From: Balanoglossus misakiensis
Lineage: Eukaryota > Hemichordata
Direction: 5' to 3'
Length of the DNA: 64,000 nucleotides
NCBI GenBank assembly: GCA_040954595.2
Contig: CM082576.2
Coordinates: 18,600,001-18,664,000, forward strand
Shown here: positions 12,001 to 24,735 of the stretch, piece after piece
Layout: every line of letters starts with the position of its first letter
Position numbering within the stretch: the stretch's first letter is position 1
Position numbers and translations under genes: made by a program
The notes under the pieces: generated by a model
What the model saw: the letters and a program-made list of their open reading frames with translations, nothing else
Told to the model about the DNA's origin: nothing
Databases searched by the model: none

Positions 12001-15000
12001 ATTATGGCAATGACCCGTGATCTTCTTTGATATGTCTCTTGTTAAAGAGCACAACAGTCATGATTGTGTTCACACGAGTTTTATTGCTGTCAGGACATAA
12101 CCCAAATATTTTGATAATTTTGGCAATGACCCTTGATCTACTTGGATATGTCTCTTGTTAAAAAGCACATCAGTCTTGATTTTGTTAACATGAGTTTTAT
12201 TGCTGCCAGGACATACACCAAATATTTTGATAATTTTGGCAATGACTCTTGATCTACTTGGATATGTCTCTTGTTAAAAAGCACAACAGTCATTATTTTG
12301 TTCACATGAGTTTTATTGCTGCCAGGACATAACCTAAATATTTTGATAATTATGGCAATGACCCTTGAACTACTTGGATATGTCTCTTGATAAAAAGCCC
12401 AACAGTCATTATTTTGTTCACATGAGTTTTATTGCTGCCATGACATAACCCTAATATTTTGATAATTTTGGCAATGACCCTTGAACTACTTGGATATGTC
12501 TCTTGTTAAAAAGCACAACAGTCATTATTTTGTTCACATGAGTTTTATTGCTGCCAGGACATAACCAAAATATTTTGATAATTTTGGCAATGACCCTTGA
12601 TCTACTTGGATATGTCTCTTGTTAAAAAGCACAACAGTCATGATTTTGTTTACGTGACTACTATTGCTGCCAGGACATAACCCAAATATTTTGATAATTT
12701 TGGCAATGACCCTTGATCTACTTGGATATGTCTCTTGTTAAAAAGCACAACAGTCATGATTGTGTTCACACGAGTTTTATTGCTGCCAGGACATAACCCA
12801 AATCTTTTGATAATTTTGGCAATGACCCTTGATCTACTTGGATATGTCTCTTGATAAAAAGCACAACAGTCATGATTGTGTTCACATGAGTTTTATTGCT
12901 GCCAGGACATAACTCAAATATTTTGATAATTTTGGTAATGACCCTTGATCTTCTTGGATATGTCTCTTGTTAAAAAGCACAACAGTCATGATTGTGTTCA
13001 CACGAGTTTTATTGCTGCCAGGACATAACCCAAATATTTTGATAATTTTGGCAATGACCCTTGATCTACTTGGATATGTCTCTTGTTAAAAAGCACATCA
13101 GTCATGATTTTGTTAACATGAATTTTATTGCTGCCAGGACATATACCAAATATTTTGATAATTTTGGCAATGACTCTTGATCTACATGAGTTTTATTGCT
13201 GACATGACATAACCCAAATATTTTGATAATTTTGGAAATGACCCTTGATCTACTTGGATATGTCTCTTGTTAAAAAGCACAACAGTCATGATTGTGTTCA
13301 CACAAGTTTTATTGCTGCCAGGACATAACCCAAATATTTTTTATAATTTTGGCCATGACCCTTGATCTACTTGGATATGTCTCTTGTTAAAAAGCACAAC
13401 AGTCATGATTTTGTTTACGTGACTACTATTGCTGCCAGGACTTAACCCAAATATTTTGATAATTTTGGCAATGACCCTTGATCTACTTGGATATGTCTCT
13501 TGATAAAAAGCACAACAGTCATGATTGTGTTCACATGAGTTTTATTGCTGCCAGGACATAACCCAAATATTTTGATAATTTTGGCAATGACCCTTGATCT
13601 ACTTGGATATGTCTCTTGTTAAAAAGCACAACAGTCATGATTGTGTTCACACGACTTTTATTGCTGCCAGGACATAACCCAAATATTTTGATAATTTTGG
13701 CAATGACTCTTGATCTACATGAGTTTTATTGCTGACATGACATAACCCAAATATTTTGATAATTTTGGAAATGACCCTTGATCTACTTGGATATGTCTCT
13801 TGTTAAAAAGCACAACAGTCATGATTGTGTTCACACAAGTTTTATTGCTGCCAGGACATAACCCAAATATTTTTTACAATTTTGGCCATGACCCTTGATC
13901 TACTTGGATATGTCTCTTGTTAAAAAGCACAACAGTCATGATTTTGTTTACGTGACTACTATTGCTGCCAGGACTTAACCCAAATATTTTGATAATCTTG
14001 GCAATGACCCTTGATCTACTTGGATATGTGTCTTGATAAAAAGCACAATAGTCATGATTGTGTTCACACGAGTTTTATTGCTGCCAGGACATAACCCAAA
14101 TATTTAGATAATTTTGGCCATGACCCTTGATCTACTTGGATATGTCTCTTGTTAAAAAGCACAACAGTCATGATTTTGTTTACGTGACTACTATTGCTGC
14201 CAGGACTTAACCCAAATATTTTGATAATTTTGGCAATGACCCTTGATCTACTTGGATATGTCTCTTGATAAAAAGCACAACAGTCATGATTGTGCTCACA
14301 TGAGTTTTATTGCTGCCAGGATATATACCAAATATTTTGATAATTTTGGCAATGACTCTTGATCTACTTGGATATGTCTCTTGTTAAAAAGCACAACAGT
14401 CATTATTTTGTTCACATGAGTTTTATTGCTGCCAGGACATAACCCAAATATTTTGATAATTTTGGCAATGACCCTTGATCTTCTTTGATATGTCTCTTGT
14501 TAAAGAGCACAACAGTCATGATTGTGTTCACACGAATTTTATTGCTGTCAGGACATAACCCAAATATTTTGATAATTTTGGCAATGACCCTTGATCTACT
14601 TGGATATGTCTCTTGTTAAAAAGCACATCAGTCATGATTTTGTTAACATGAGTTTTATTGCTGCCAGGACATACACCAAATATTTTGATAATTTTGGCAA
14701 TGACTCTTGATCTACTTGGATATGTCTCTTGTTAAAAAGCACAACAGTCATTATTTTGTTCACATGAGTTTTATTGCTGCCAGGACATAACCTAAATATT
14801 TTGATAATTATGGCAATGACCCTTGAACTACTTGGATATGTCTCTTGATAAAAAGCCCAACAGTCATTATTTTGTTCATATGAGTTTTATTGCTGCCATG
14901 ACATAACCCAAATATTTTGATAATTTTGGCAATGACCCTTGAACTACTTGGATATGTCTCTTGATAAAAAGCCCAACAGTCATTATTTTGTTCACATGAG

Positions 15001-16000
15001 TTTTATTGCTGCCATGACATAACCAAAATATTTTGATAATTTTGGCAATGACCCTTGATCTACTTGGAGATGTCTCTTTTTAAAAAGCACAACAGTCATG
15101 ATTTTGTTTACGTGACTACTATTGCTGCCAGGACATAACCGAAATATTTTGATAATTTTGGCAATGACCCTTGATCTACTTGGAGATGTCTCTTTTTAAA
15201 AAGCACATCAGTAATGATTTTGTTAACATGAATTTTATTGCTGCCAGGACATATACCAAATATTTTGATAATTTTGGCAATGACTCTTGATCTACTTGGA
15301 TATGTCTCTTGTTAAAAAGCACATCAGTCATGATTTTGTTAACATGAATTTTATTGCTGCCAGGACATATACCAAATATTTTGATAATTTTGGCAATGAC
15401 TCTTGATCTACATGAGTTTTATTGCTGACATGACATAACCCAAATATTTTGATAATTTTGGAAATGACCCTTGATCTACTTGGATATGTCTCTTGTTAAA
15501 AAGCACAACAGTCATGATTGTGTTCACACAAGTTTTATTGCTGCCAGGACATAACCCAAATATTTTTTTATAATTTTGGCCATGACCCTTGATCTACTTG
15601 GATATGTCTCTTGTTAAAAAGCACAACAGTCATGATTTTGTTTACGTGACTACTATTGCTGCCAGGACTTAACCCAAATATTTTGATAATCTTGGTAATG
15701 ACCCTTGATCTACTTGGATATGTCTCTTGATAAAAAGCACAACAGTCATGATTGTGTTCACATGAGTTTTATTGCTGCCAGGACATAACCCAAATATTTT
15801 GATAATTTTGGCAATGACCCTTGATCTACTTGGATATGTCTCTTGTTAAAAAGCACATCAGTCATGATTTTGTTAACATGAATTTTATTGCTGCCAGGAC
15901 ATATACCAAATATTTTGATAATTTTGGCAATGACTCTTCTTCTACATGAGTTTTATTGCTGACATGACATAACCCAAATATTTTGATAATTTTGGAAATG
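9080..16000. repeat. Seven 48-bp-deleted monomers of satellite A
   Basis: At about 9147, 10029, 11259, 13185, 13718, 15411 and 15945 the sequence jumps from TGATCTAC directly to ATGAGTTTTATTGCTGACATG. This removes the 48 bases that begin TTGGATATG and end GTTCAC, leaving 68-bp monomers. All seven share this breakpoint and the unusual GACATG variant, and most are followed by the same variant classes, so they mark copies of a higher-order block. Confidence 0.85.
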
Positions 16001-16734
16001 ACCCTTGATCTACTTGGATATGTCTCTTGTTAAAAAGCACAACAGTCATGATTGTGTTCACACAAGTTTTATTGCTGCCAGGACATAACCCAAATATTTT
16101 TTATAATTTTGGCCATGACCCTTGATCTACTTGGATATGTCTCTTGTTAAAAAGCACAACAGTCATGATTTTGTTTACGTGACTACTATTGCTGCCAGGA
16201 CTTAACCCAAATATTTTGATAATCTTGGCAATGACCCTTGATCTTCTTGGATATGTCTCTTGATAAAAAGCACAACAGTCATGATTGTGTTCACACGAGT
16301 TTTATTGCTGCCAGGACATAACCCAAATATTTAGATAATTTTGGCCATGACCCTTGATCTACTTGGATATGTCTCTTGTTAAAAAGCACAACAGTCATGA
16401 TTTTGTTTACGTGACTACTATTGCTGCCAGGACTTAACCCAAATATTTTGATAATTTTGGCAATGACCCTTGATCTACTTGGATATGTCTCTTGATAAAA
16501 AGCACAACAGTCATGATTGTGCTCACATGAGTTTTATTGCTGCCAGGACATATACCAAATATTTTGATAATTTTGGCAATGACTCTTGATCTATTTGGAT
16601 ATGTCTCTTGTTAAAAAGCACAACAGTCATTATTTTGTTCACATGAGTTTTATTGCTTCCAGGACATAACCCAAATATTTTGATAATTATGGCAATGACC
16701 CTTGATCTTCTTTGATATGTCTCTTGTTAAAGAG

Positions 16735-18535
16735 CACAACAGTCATGATTGTGTTCACACGAGTTTTATTGCTGTCAGGACATAACCCAAATATTTTGAT
16801 AATTTTGGCAATGACCCTTGATCTACTTGGATATGTCTCTTGTTAAAAAGCACATCAGTCATGATTTTGTTAACATGAGTTTTATTGCTGCCAGGACATA
16901 CACCAAATATTTTGATAATTTTGGCAATGACTCTTGATCTACTTGGATATGTCTCTTGTTAAAAAGCACAACAGTCATTATTTTGTTCACATGAGTTTTA
17001 TTGCTGCCAGGACATAACCTAAATATTTTGATAATTTTGGAAATGACCCTTGATCTACTTGGATATGTCTCTTGTTAAAAAGCACAACAGTCATGATTGT
17101 GTTCACACAAGTTTTATTGCTGCCAGGACATAACCCAAATATTTTTTATAATTTTGGCCATGACCCTTGATCTACTTGGATATGTCTCTTGTTAAAAAGC
17201 ACAACAGTCATGATTTTGTTTACGTGACTACTATTGCTGCCAGGACTTAACCCAAATATTTTGATAATCTTGGCAATGACCCTTGATCTACTTGGATATG
17301 TCTCTTGATAAAAAGCACAATAGTCATGATTGTGTTCACACGAGTTTTATTGCTGCCAGGACATAACCCACATATTTAGATAATTTTGGCCATGACCCTT
17401 GATCTACTTGGATATGTCTCTTGTTAAAAAGCACAACAGTCATGATTTTGTTTACGTGACTACTATTGCTGCCAGGACTTAACCCAAATATTTTGATAAT
17501 TTTGGCAATGACCCTTGATCTACTTGGATATGTCTCTTGATAAAAAGCACAACAGTCATGATTGTGTTCACACGAGTTTTATTGCTGCCAGGACATAACC
17601 CAAATATTTAGATAATTTTGGCCATGACCCTTGATCTACTTGGATATGTCTCTTGTTAAAAAGCACAACAGTCATTATTTTGTTCACATGAGTTTTATTG
17701 CTGCCAGGACATAACCCAAATATTTTGATAATTATGGCAATGACCCTTGATCTTCTTTGATATGTCTCTTGTTAAAGAGCACAACAGTCATGATTGTGTT
17801 CACACGAGTTTTATTGCTGCCAGGACATAACCCAAATATTTTGATAATTTTGGCAATGACCCTTGATCTACTTGGATATGTCTCTTGTTAAAAAGCACAT
17901 CAGTCATGATTTTGTTAACATGAGTTTTATTGCTGCCAGGACATACACCAAATATTTTGATAATTTTGGCAATGACTCTTGATCTACTTGGATATGTCTC
18001 TTGTTAAAAAGCACAACAGTCATTATTTTGTTCACATGAGTTTTATTGCTGCCAGGACATAACCTAAATATTTTGATAATTTTGGAAATGACCCTTGATC
18101 TACTTGGATATGTCTCTTGTTAAAAAGCACAACAGTCATGATTGTGTTCACACAAGTTTTATTGCTGCCAGGACATAACCCAAATATTTTTTATAATTTT
18201 GGCCATGACCCTTGATCTACTTGGATATGTCTCTTGTTAAAAAGCACAACAGTCATGATTTTGTTTACGTGACTACTATTGCTGCCGGGACTTAACCCAA
18301 ATATTTTGATAATCTTGGCAATGACCCTTGATCTACTTGGATATGTCTCTTGTTAAAAAGCACAACAGTCATTATTTTGTTCACATGAGTTTTATTGCTG
18401 CCAGGACATAACCTAAATATTTTGATAATTTTGGCAATGACCCTTGATCTACTTGGATATGTCTCTTGTTAAAAGCACAAGAGTCGTGATTTGTTCACAC
18501 AAGTACTACTGCTGCCAGGGCATAACCCAAATATT
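16735..18535. repeat. Segmental duplication inside satellite A, copy 1
   Basis: This stretch recurs at 19055-20971. The offset is 2320 bp (20 monomers) for the diagnostic CAATAGTCATG monomers at 17321 and 19641. It becomes 2436 bp (21 monomers) for the CAAGAGTCGTG monomers at 18481 and 20917, because copy 2 holds one extra monomer near 20.1 kb. Confidence 0.8.
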
Positions 18536-19054
18536 TTGATAATTTTTGCAATGTCCCTTGATCTACTTGGATATGTCTCTTGTTAAAAAGCACATCAGTC
18601 ATGATTTTGTTAACATGAGTTTTATTGCTGCCAGGACATACACCAAATATTTAGATAATTTTGGCCATGACCCTTGATCTACTTGGATATGTCTCTTGTT
18701 AAAAAGCACAACAGTCATGATTTTGTTTACGTGACTACTATTGCTGCCAGGACTTAACCCAAATATTTTGATAATTTTGGCAATGACCCTTGATCTACTT
18801 GGATATGTCTCTTGATAAAAAGCACAACAGTCATGATTGTGTTCACACGAGTTTTATTGCTGCCAGGACTTAACCCAAATATTTTGATAATCTTGGCAAT
18901 GACCCTTGATCTACTTGGATATGTCTCTTGTTAAAAAGCACAACAGTCATGATTTTGTTTACGTGACTACTATTGCTGCCAGGACTTAACCCAAATATTT
19001 TGATAATCTTGGCAATGACCCTTGATCTACTTGGATATGTCTCTTGTTAAAGAG

Positions 19055-20971
19055 CACAACAGTCATGATTGTGTTCACACGAGTTTTATTGCTGTCAGGA
19101 CATAACCCAAATATTTTGATAATTTTGGCAATGACCCTTGATCTACTTGGATATGTCTCTTGTTAAAAAGCACATCAGTCATGATTTTGTTAACATGAGT
19201 TTTATTGCTGCCAGGACATACACCAAATATTTTGATAATTTTGGCAATGACTCTTGATCTACTTGGATATGTCTCTTGTTAAAAAGCACAACAGTCATTA
19301 TTTTGTTCACATGAGTTTTATTGCTGCCAGGACATAACCTAAATATTTTGATAATTTTGGAAATGACCCTTGATCTACTTGGATATGTCTCTTGTTAAAA
19401 AGCACAACAGTCATGATTGTGTTCACACAAGTTTTATTGCTGCCAGGACATAACCCAAATATTTTTTATAATTTTGGCCATGACCCTTGATCTACTTGGA
19501 TATGTCTCTTGTTAAAAAGCACAACAGTCATGATTTTGTTTACGTGACTACTATTGCTGCCAGGACTTAACCCAAATATTTTGATAATCTTGGCAATGAC
19601 CCTTGATCTACTTGGATATGTCTCTTGATAAAAAGCACAATAGTCATGATTGTGTTCACACGAGTTTTATTGCTGCCAGGACATAACCCACATATTTAGA
19701 TAATTTTGGCCATGACCCTTGATCTACTTGGATATGTCTCTTGTTAAAAAGCACAACAGTCATGATTTTGTTTACGTGACTACTATTGCTGCCAGGACTT
19801 AACCCAAATATTTTGATAATTTTGGCAATGACCCTTGATCTACTTGGATATGTCTCTTGATAAAAAGCACAACAGTCATGATTGTGTTCACACGAGTTTT
19901 ATTGCTGCCAGGACATAACCCAAATATTTAGATAATTTTGGCCATGACCCTTGATCTACTTGGATATGTCTCTTGTTAAAAAGCACAACAGTCATTATTT
20001 TGTTCACATGAGTTTTATTGCTGCCAGGACATAACCCAAATATTTTGATAATTTTGGCAATGACCCTTGATCTACTTGGATATGTCTCTTGTTAAAGAGC
20101 ACAACAGTCATGATTGTGTTCACACGAGTTTTATTGCTGCCAGGACATAACCCAAATATTTTGATAATTTTGGCAATGACCCTTGATCTTCTTTGATATG
20201 TCTCTTGTTAAAGAGCACAACAGTCATGATTGTGTTCACACGAGTTTTATTGCTGCCAGGACATAACCCAAATATTTTGATAATTTTGGCAATGACCCTT
20301 GATCTACTTGGATATGTCTCTTGTTAAAAAGCACATCAGTCATGATTTTGTTAACATGAGTTTTATTGCTGCCAGGACATACACCAAATATTTTGATAAT
20401 TTTGGCAATGACTCTTGATCTACTTGGATATGTCTCTTGTTAAAAAGCACAACAGTCATTATTTTGTTCACATGAGTTTTATTGCTGCCAGGACATAACC
20501 TAAATATTTTGATAATTTTGGAAATGACCCTTGATCTACTTGGATATGTCTCTTGTTAAAAAGCACAACAGTCATGATTGTGTTCACACAAGTTTTATTG
20601 CTGCCAGGACATAACCCAAATATTTTTTATAATTTTGGCCATGACCCTTGATCTACTTGGATATGTCTCTTGTTAAAAAGCTCAACAGTCATGATTTTGT
20701 TTACGTGACTACTATTGCTGCCAGGACTTAACCCAAATATTTTGATAATCTTGGCAATGACCCTTGATCTACTTGGATATGTCTCTTGTTAAAAAGCACA
20801 ACAGTCATTATTTTGTTCACATGAGTTTTATTGCTGCCAGGACATAACCTAAATATTTTGATAATTTTGGCAATGACCCTTGATCTACTTGGATATGTCT
20901 CTTGTTAAAAGCACAAGAGTCGTGATTTGTTCACACAAGTACTACTGCTGCCAGGGCATAACCCAAATATT
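19055..20971. repeat. Segmental duplication inside satellite A, copy 2
   Basis: Partner of 16735-18535. It shares rare variants such as CAATAG and CACATATTTAGA at matching positions, differs by one added monomer, and ends at the right edge of the array. Confidence 0.8.
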
Positions 20972-21117
20972 TTGATAATTTTTGCAATGACCCTTGATCT
21001 ACTTGGGTATGTCTCTTGTCAAAAAGCACAGCAGTCATGATTTTGTTCACATGAGTTTTATTGCTGCCAGGACATAACCCAAATATTTTGATAATTTTGG
21101 CAATGACCCTTGATCTA

Positions 21118-21428
21118 CATTTCCAAAACTTGGTATGCACAGCAGATACAGCTTTTAAATTTAGAGGACCGGAACACCTAATGAAATACATGTATTAACC
21201 TTAACACAATAATTATGTATATAAGCTATTTAAAGTTAACCAATAAAGCGTAGAAGTCTGCTTGTTGTTGGACACTGATCAGTTTGGTATCAAATTTTGT
21301 TGGCACATTTTGCATCACCTCTGGCGTACTTTACCATTTCTAGGCATCCACAACAGATACAGCCTTCACTTTCTGTTGGAACCATGCTAACCACTTTGGC
21401 CACTCCAATGCTGCTTGTAGCTCTAATT
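21118..21428 (-). mobile_element. Family H unit, right arm of the unit that contains satellite A
   Basis: It begins with ACATTTCCAAAACTTGG immediately after the last monomer. This aligns with the sequence after the single monomer in the 3313-4204 unit. It ends in GCTGCTTGTAGCTCTAATT at 21410-21428, and the next unit follows without a hairpin terminus. Confidence 0.7.
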
Positions 21429-22783
21429 GTCTTCTTCATGGCAGCCATATTGGATTTTCTAATAACTTTTAAAAGTTGACATTTTCATAAACTACAGGGC
21501 CAATCAAATTGTAGTTTACTGTAGGGTTGAAAGTTTGACAAAAATATCATTAGTGGTCATGTGACTTTGGGTGCCTTATTAGATTTTTTAAAAATCTCAT
21601 TAAAAAATTACAAAAAATCTTTTTCTAATCAAGTTTTCAAGTTAATTGTGATTGGTGTAACCTTATCAGAGCTAAATTGGATTTTCTGAACCCCGATTAA
21701 AAACTAAAATTCCCTATTTCTAGCCTACTCATTGAAAGCACACAATTTCCTTATATGGATACGAGTCACCATATGATTAGAATACGTTACATATTTTGGC
21801 AACTTTCACATGTTCTTTGATCCATACTGTGCAGTTAAAAGTTTGACAATAATATCGTTAGCAGCCATGTGACTTTGAATGCCTTATTGGAATTTTGAAA
21901 AAAACTCATAAAAAATTCAAACAGACGTTTTCTAATCAAGTTTTCAAGTGAAATGTGATTGGTGTCACCTTATTGGAGCCAAATTGGATTTCTCTGAACA
22001 CTGATTAAAAACTAAGATTTCCTATTTCTAGCCTACTCATTGAAAACAAACAAATTAATTTTTGCCAACAATTTGTTGGCAACTCTCGCATGTCCTTTGA
22101 CCCAGTAATTCCAGAACTTAATTTTATTTGGATATGGCTCTTGTTAAAAAGCATAACAGTCATGATTGTGGTCACATGAGTTTTATTGCTGCCAGGACTT
22201 AACCCAAATATTTTGATAATTTTGGCAATGACCCTTGATCTACTTGGATATGTCTCTTGTTAAAAGCACAACAGTCATGATTTGTTCACACAAGTACTAC
22301 TGCTGCCAGGGCATAACCCAAATATTTTGATAATTTTGGCAATGACCCTTGATCTACTTGGGTATGTCTCTTTTTAAAAAGCACAACAGTCATGATTTTG
22401 TTCACATGAGTTTTATTGCTGCCAGGACATAACCCAAATATTTTGATAATTTTGGCAATGACCCTTGATCTACATTTCCAAAACTTGGTATGCACAGCAT
22501 ATACAGCTGTTAAATTTAGAGGACCGGAACACCTAATGAAGTACATGTATTAACCTTAACACAATAATTATGTATATAAGCTATTTAAAGTTAACCAATA
22601 AAGCGTAGAAGTCTGCTTTTTGTTGGACACTGATCAGTTTGGTATCAAATTTTGTTGGCACATTTTGCATCACCTCTAGCTTACTTTACCATTTCTAGGC
22701 ATCCACAACAGATACAGCCTTTGCTTTCTGTTGGAACCATGCTAACCGCTTTGGCCACTCCAATGCTACTTTTAGTTTTAATT
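21429..22783 (-). mobile_element. Family H, decayed unit carrying three 116-bp monomers
   Basis: This head-to-tail unit of about 1355 bp has the same segment order as 3313-4204, with an extra partial duplication near 21.8-22.1 kb. It holds three consecutive 116-bp monomers (about 22128-22472) rather than one. It ends in GCTAC...GTTTTAATT near 22783. Confidence 0.7.
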
Positions 22784-23312
22784 GTCTTCTTCATGGCGGC
22801 CATATTGGCTTTTCTAATAAGCTTTAAAAGTTGAAATTTTCATAATCTACAGGGCCAATCAAGTTCTAATTTACTGTGCGATTGAAAGTTTGACAAAAAT
22901 ATCATTAGTGGTCATGTGACTTTTGGTGCCTTATGGATTTTTTAAAAATCTCATTAAAAAACTTCAAAAATCTTTTTCTAATCTAGTTTTCAAGTGAATT
23001 GTGATTGGTTAAACCTTATTGGAGTCAAATTGGATTTTCTGAACAACGATTTAAAACTAAGATTTCCTATTTCTGGCCTACTCATTAATTATTCGTGGAT
23101 ATGCCTCTTGTTGAAAAGCACAATGGTGATGATTTTTTTCACACGAATAGTACTGCTGCCAGGACATAACCCAAATTTTTTGATAACATTGGCATTGAAC
23201 TTTGAAGTTTGGCACCTGTATTCTTTTCTGAATATCTTATGGCGCCTAGACTAATAGCACTAGAGGTTTGGTTTTTGATGTATATGGACAAGTATGGGAC
23301 TTAGCTTTTTTT
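22784..23312 (-). mobile_element. Family H, decayed unit interrupted by element X
   Basis: It starts in the ATGGCGGCCATATTGG module and includes one degenerate 116-bp segment (about 23097-23210). It stops at an AGCTTTTTTT run against the hairpin of element X. Family sequence resumes beyond X at about 26915. Short plus-strand open frames here (22994-23254, 23268-23462) are repeat shadows. Confidence 0.6.
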
Positions 23313-23343
23313 AGGGGCACAAGCCTATCGGGCTTGTGCCCCT
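23313..23343. repeat. Terminal hairpin of element X
   Basis: AGGGGCACAAGCC (23313-23325), a five-base loop, then the perfect complement GGCTTGTGCCCCT (23331-23343). It is followed by ATTGGTATTGTTGG, closely matching the bases after the Y hairpin. Confidence 0.9.
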
Positions 23344-23373
23344 ATTGGTATTGTTGGAATTTTTCTTATTATT

Positions 23374-23405
23374 ACGGGCCCAAGCCAAGCCAGGCTTGGG
23401 CCCGT
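23374..23405. repeat. Terminal hairpin of element Y
   Basis: ACGGGCCCAAGCC (23374-23386), a six-base loop, then the perfect complement GGCTTGGGCCCGT (23393-23405). Its arm word GCTTGGGCCCG recurs at both opposite ends of Y. Confidence 0.9.
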
Positions 23406-24582
23406 ATTGGTTTCGTTGGAGTTTTTCTTTCTTTATTCTTATGTCAATCTTTGCTCTCCTAGATCTCTGAAACGGCTACAGGTACACTTCTCAAACTTGC
23501 TACAGTGGTCAAGGTCAATGAGTAGATGTGCAGTGGCTTGTGAATATTTAATTAGTCACATGACCTGGCGGCCATATTGGATTTTCTGAAAATCTTTAAA
23601 TGGCTTCTTCTCAAAAACCACAGGGCCAATCAAGTTCAAATTTGGTGTATGGTACACATGTCATCTGCCCTTCAAAGTTTGACAATAAAATCCTGAGCGG
23701 TCACGTGACTTTGGCCGCCATATTGGATTTTCGAAAAAGTACAGTAAAATCTTCAAAAATCTTCTTCTCCAGAACCGGCAATAACCGAGTCATGGGATTA
23801 GGGTATGACATCACCTAACTGATGTCTATCAAGTTTGCGAAGAGCGTTGTGATTGGTCGAAGATTATGGCGGCCATATTGGATTTTGTAAAAACCAGCGA
23901 AAATTAAGAAATCATTTTTCTAGTCTAAAAATAGATAGCATACAAATTCTTTTTATGGATATGAGTCGTGATATGACTAGAATATGTTGCAAATATTTTG
24001 GAAATTGTCACATGACCTTTGACCTACATTTTTAAGAACCTGCATATATGCATATATAGCTCATACTACGTGTTCTAAATGTACCAGAGTTCTGATTTTT
24101 GTGCACATTGGTATCATCCCTGCCAGGACCTACCCCAACTATTTTGGTAATTCTGGCAATGACCTTTGACCTACTTTTGACACATCATTTTTTTCTGCAT
24201 ATCTAATTACAGGCTAACCTATAGGGCTATGATTTTGGTTTTTGATGTATGTGGATTTGTATGTGATCAAAAAATTTCGCTACTTTTCATGACCCCTTTG
24301 ACCTCTGCTGACCTCATTAAATATTAGCATACCTAATTACAGATGAACCAATAGACCTAGAGGTTTGGTTTCTGTTGGACATGGACCAGTATTGGGTCAA
24401 AAAATTTTGCCCAAATTTTGGATGACCTCGGGTGACCTTTGACCTACTTAACACTATATCAGCACCAAACATAGATATAACCTTGATATTTCATGGGATA
24501 AAACACAGCATTATGTTTCTACTCATTAATTATGTGCATATCTAATACTCTGATCAGATAATAGAGCTTGGGCCCGGACAAT

Positions 24583-24594
24583 GCTGCTTGCAGC
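24583..24594. repeat. Subterminal mini-hairpin, first Y end
   Basis: GCTGC-TT-GCAGC, a five-base stem. The same structure lies at 25686-25697 (second Y end) and 26898-26909 (X end). In element Z it is GCTGT-GA-ACAGC, so the stem is kept while the sequence changes. Confidence 0.7.
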
Positions 24595-24735
24595 TTTAAT
24601 TCAGTCTTTCTTTATTCTTATGTCAATTCTTTGTCGCTCTAGATCTCAGACACCACTGCAGGTACAGTTTTCAAACTTGCTACAGTGGTCAAGGTCAATG
24701 AGTAGTCGTGCATTGAACCCATGAATTTTTAATTA

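Larger units (their letters stand above)
4625..21117. repeat. Satellite A, 116-bp monomer, about 142 copies
   Basis: A continuous head-to-tail array. Each monomer opens GGATATGTCTCTTG and passes GCTGCCAGGACATAACCC, ATATTTTGATAATTTTGGC and TGACCCTTGATCTACTT. The period is 116 bp (for example 4625, 4741, 4857). Monomers fall into recurring variant classes: GTTTACGTGACTAC, CACACGAG, CACACAAG with a longer T-run, ATCAGTC with GTTAACATG, and a class lacking 48 bp. They recur in partly regular blocks, so irregular higher-order structure is present. The single-copy homologue of the monomer lies in family H units at 3792, near 23.1 kb and near 26.35 kb. No coding function is apparent. Confidence 0.95.

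Noticed and set aside
4625-21117. CRISPR-like array of regularly spaced repeats
   Set aside because: Whole 116-bp monomers are similar. There are no unique spacers between short identical repeats and no cas-like genes, and the context is eukaryotic.
20931-22546. Paired 86-residue minus-strand frames near the satellite A edge
   Set aside because: They are the same repeat sequence translated twice (satellite monomers plus unit arm) and carry no independent sign of selection.
23313-23405. Two hairpins as rho-independent terminators
   Set aside because: They are termini of eukaryotic mobile elements with matching words at the far ends, and the context is not bacterial.
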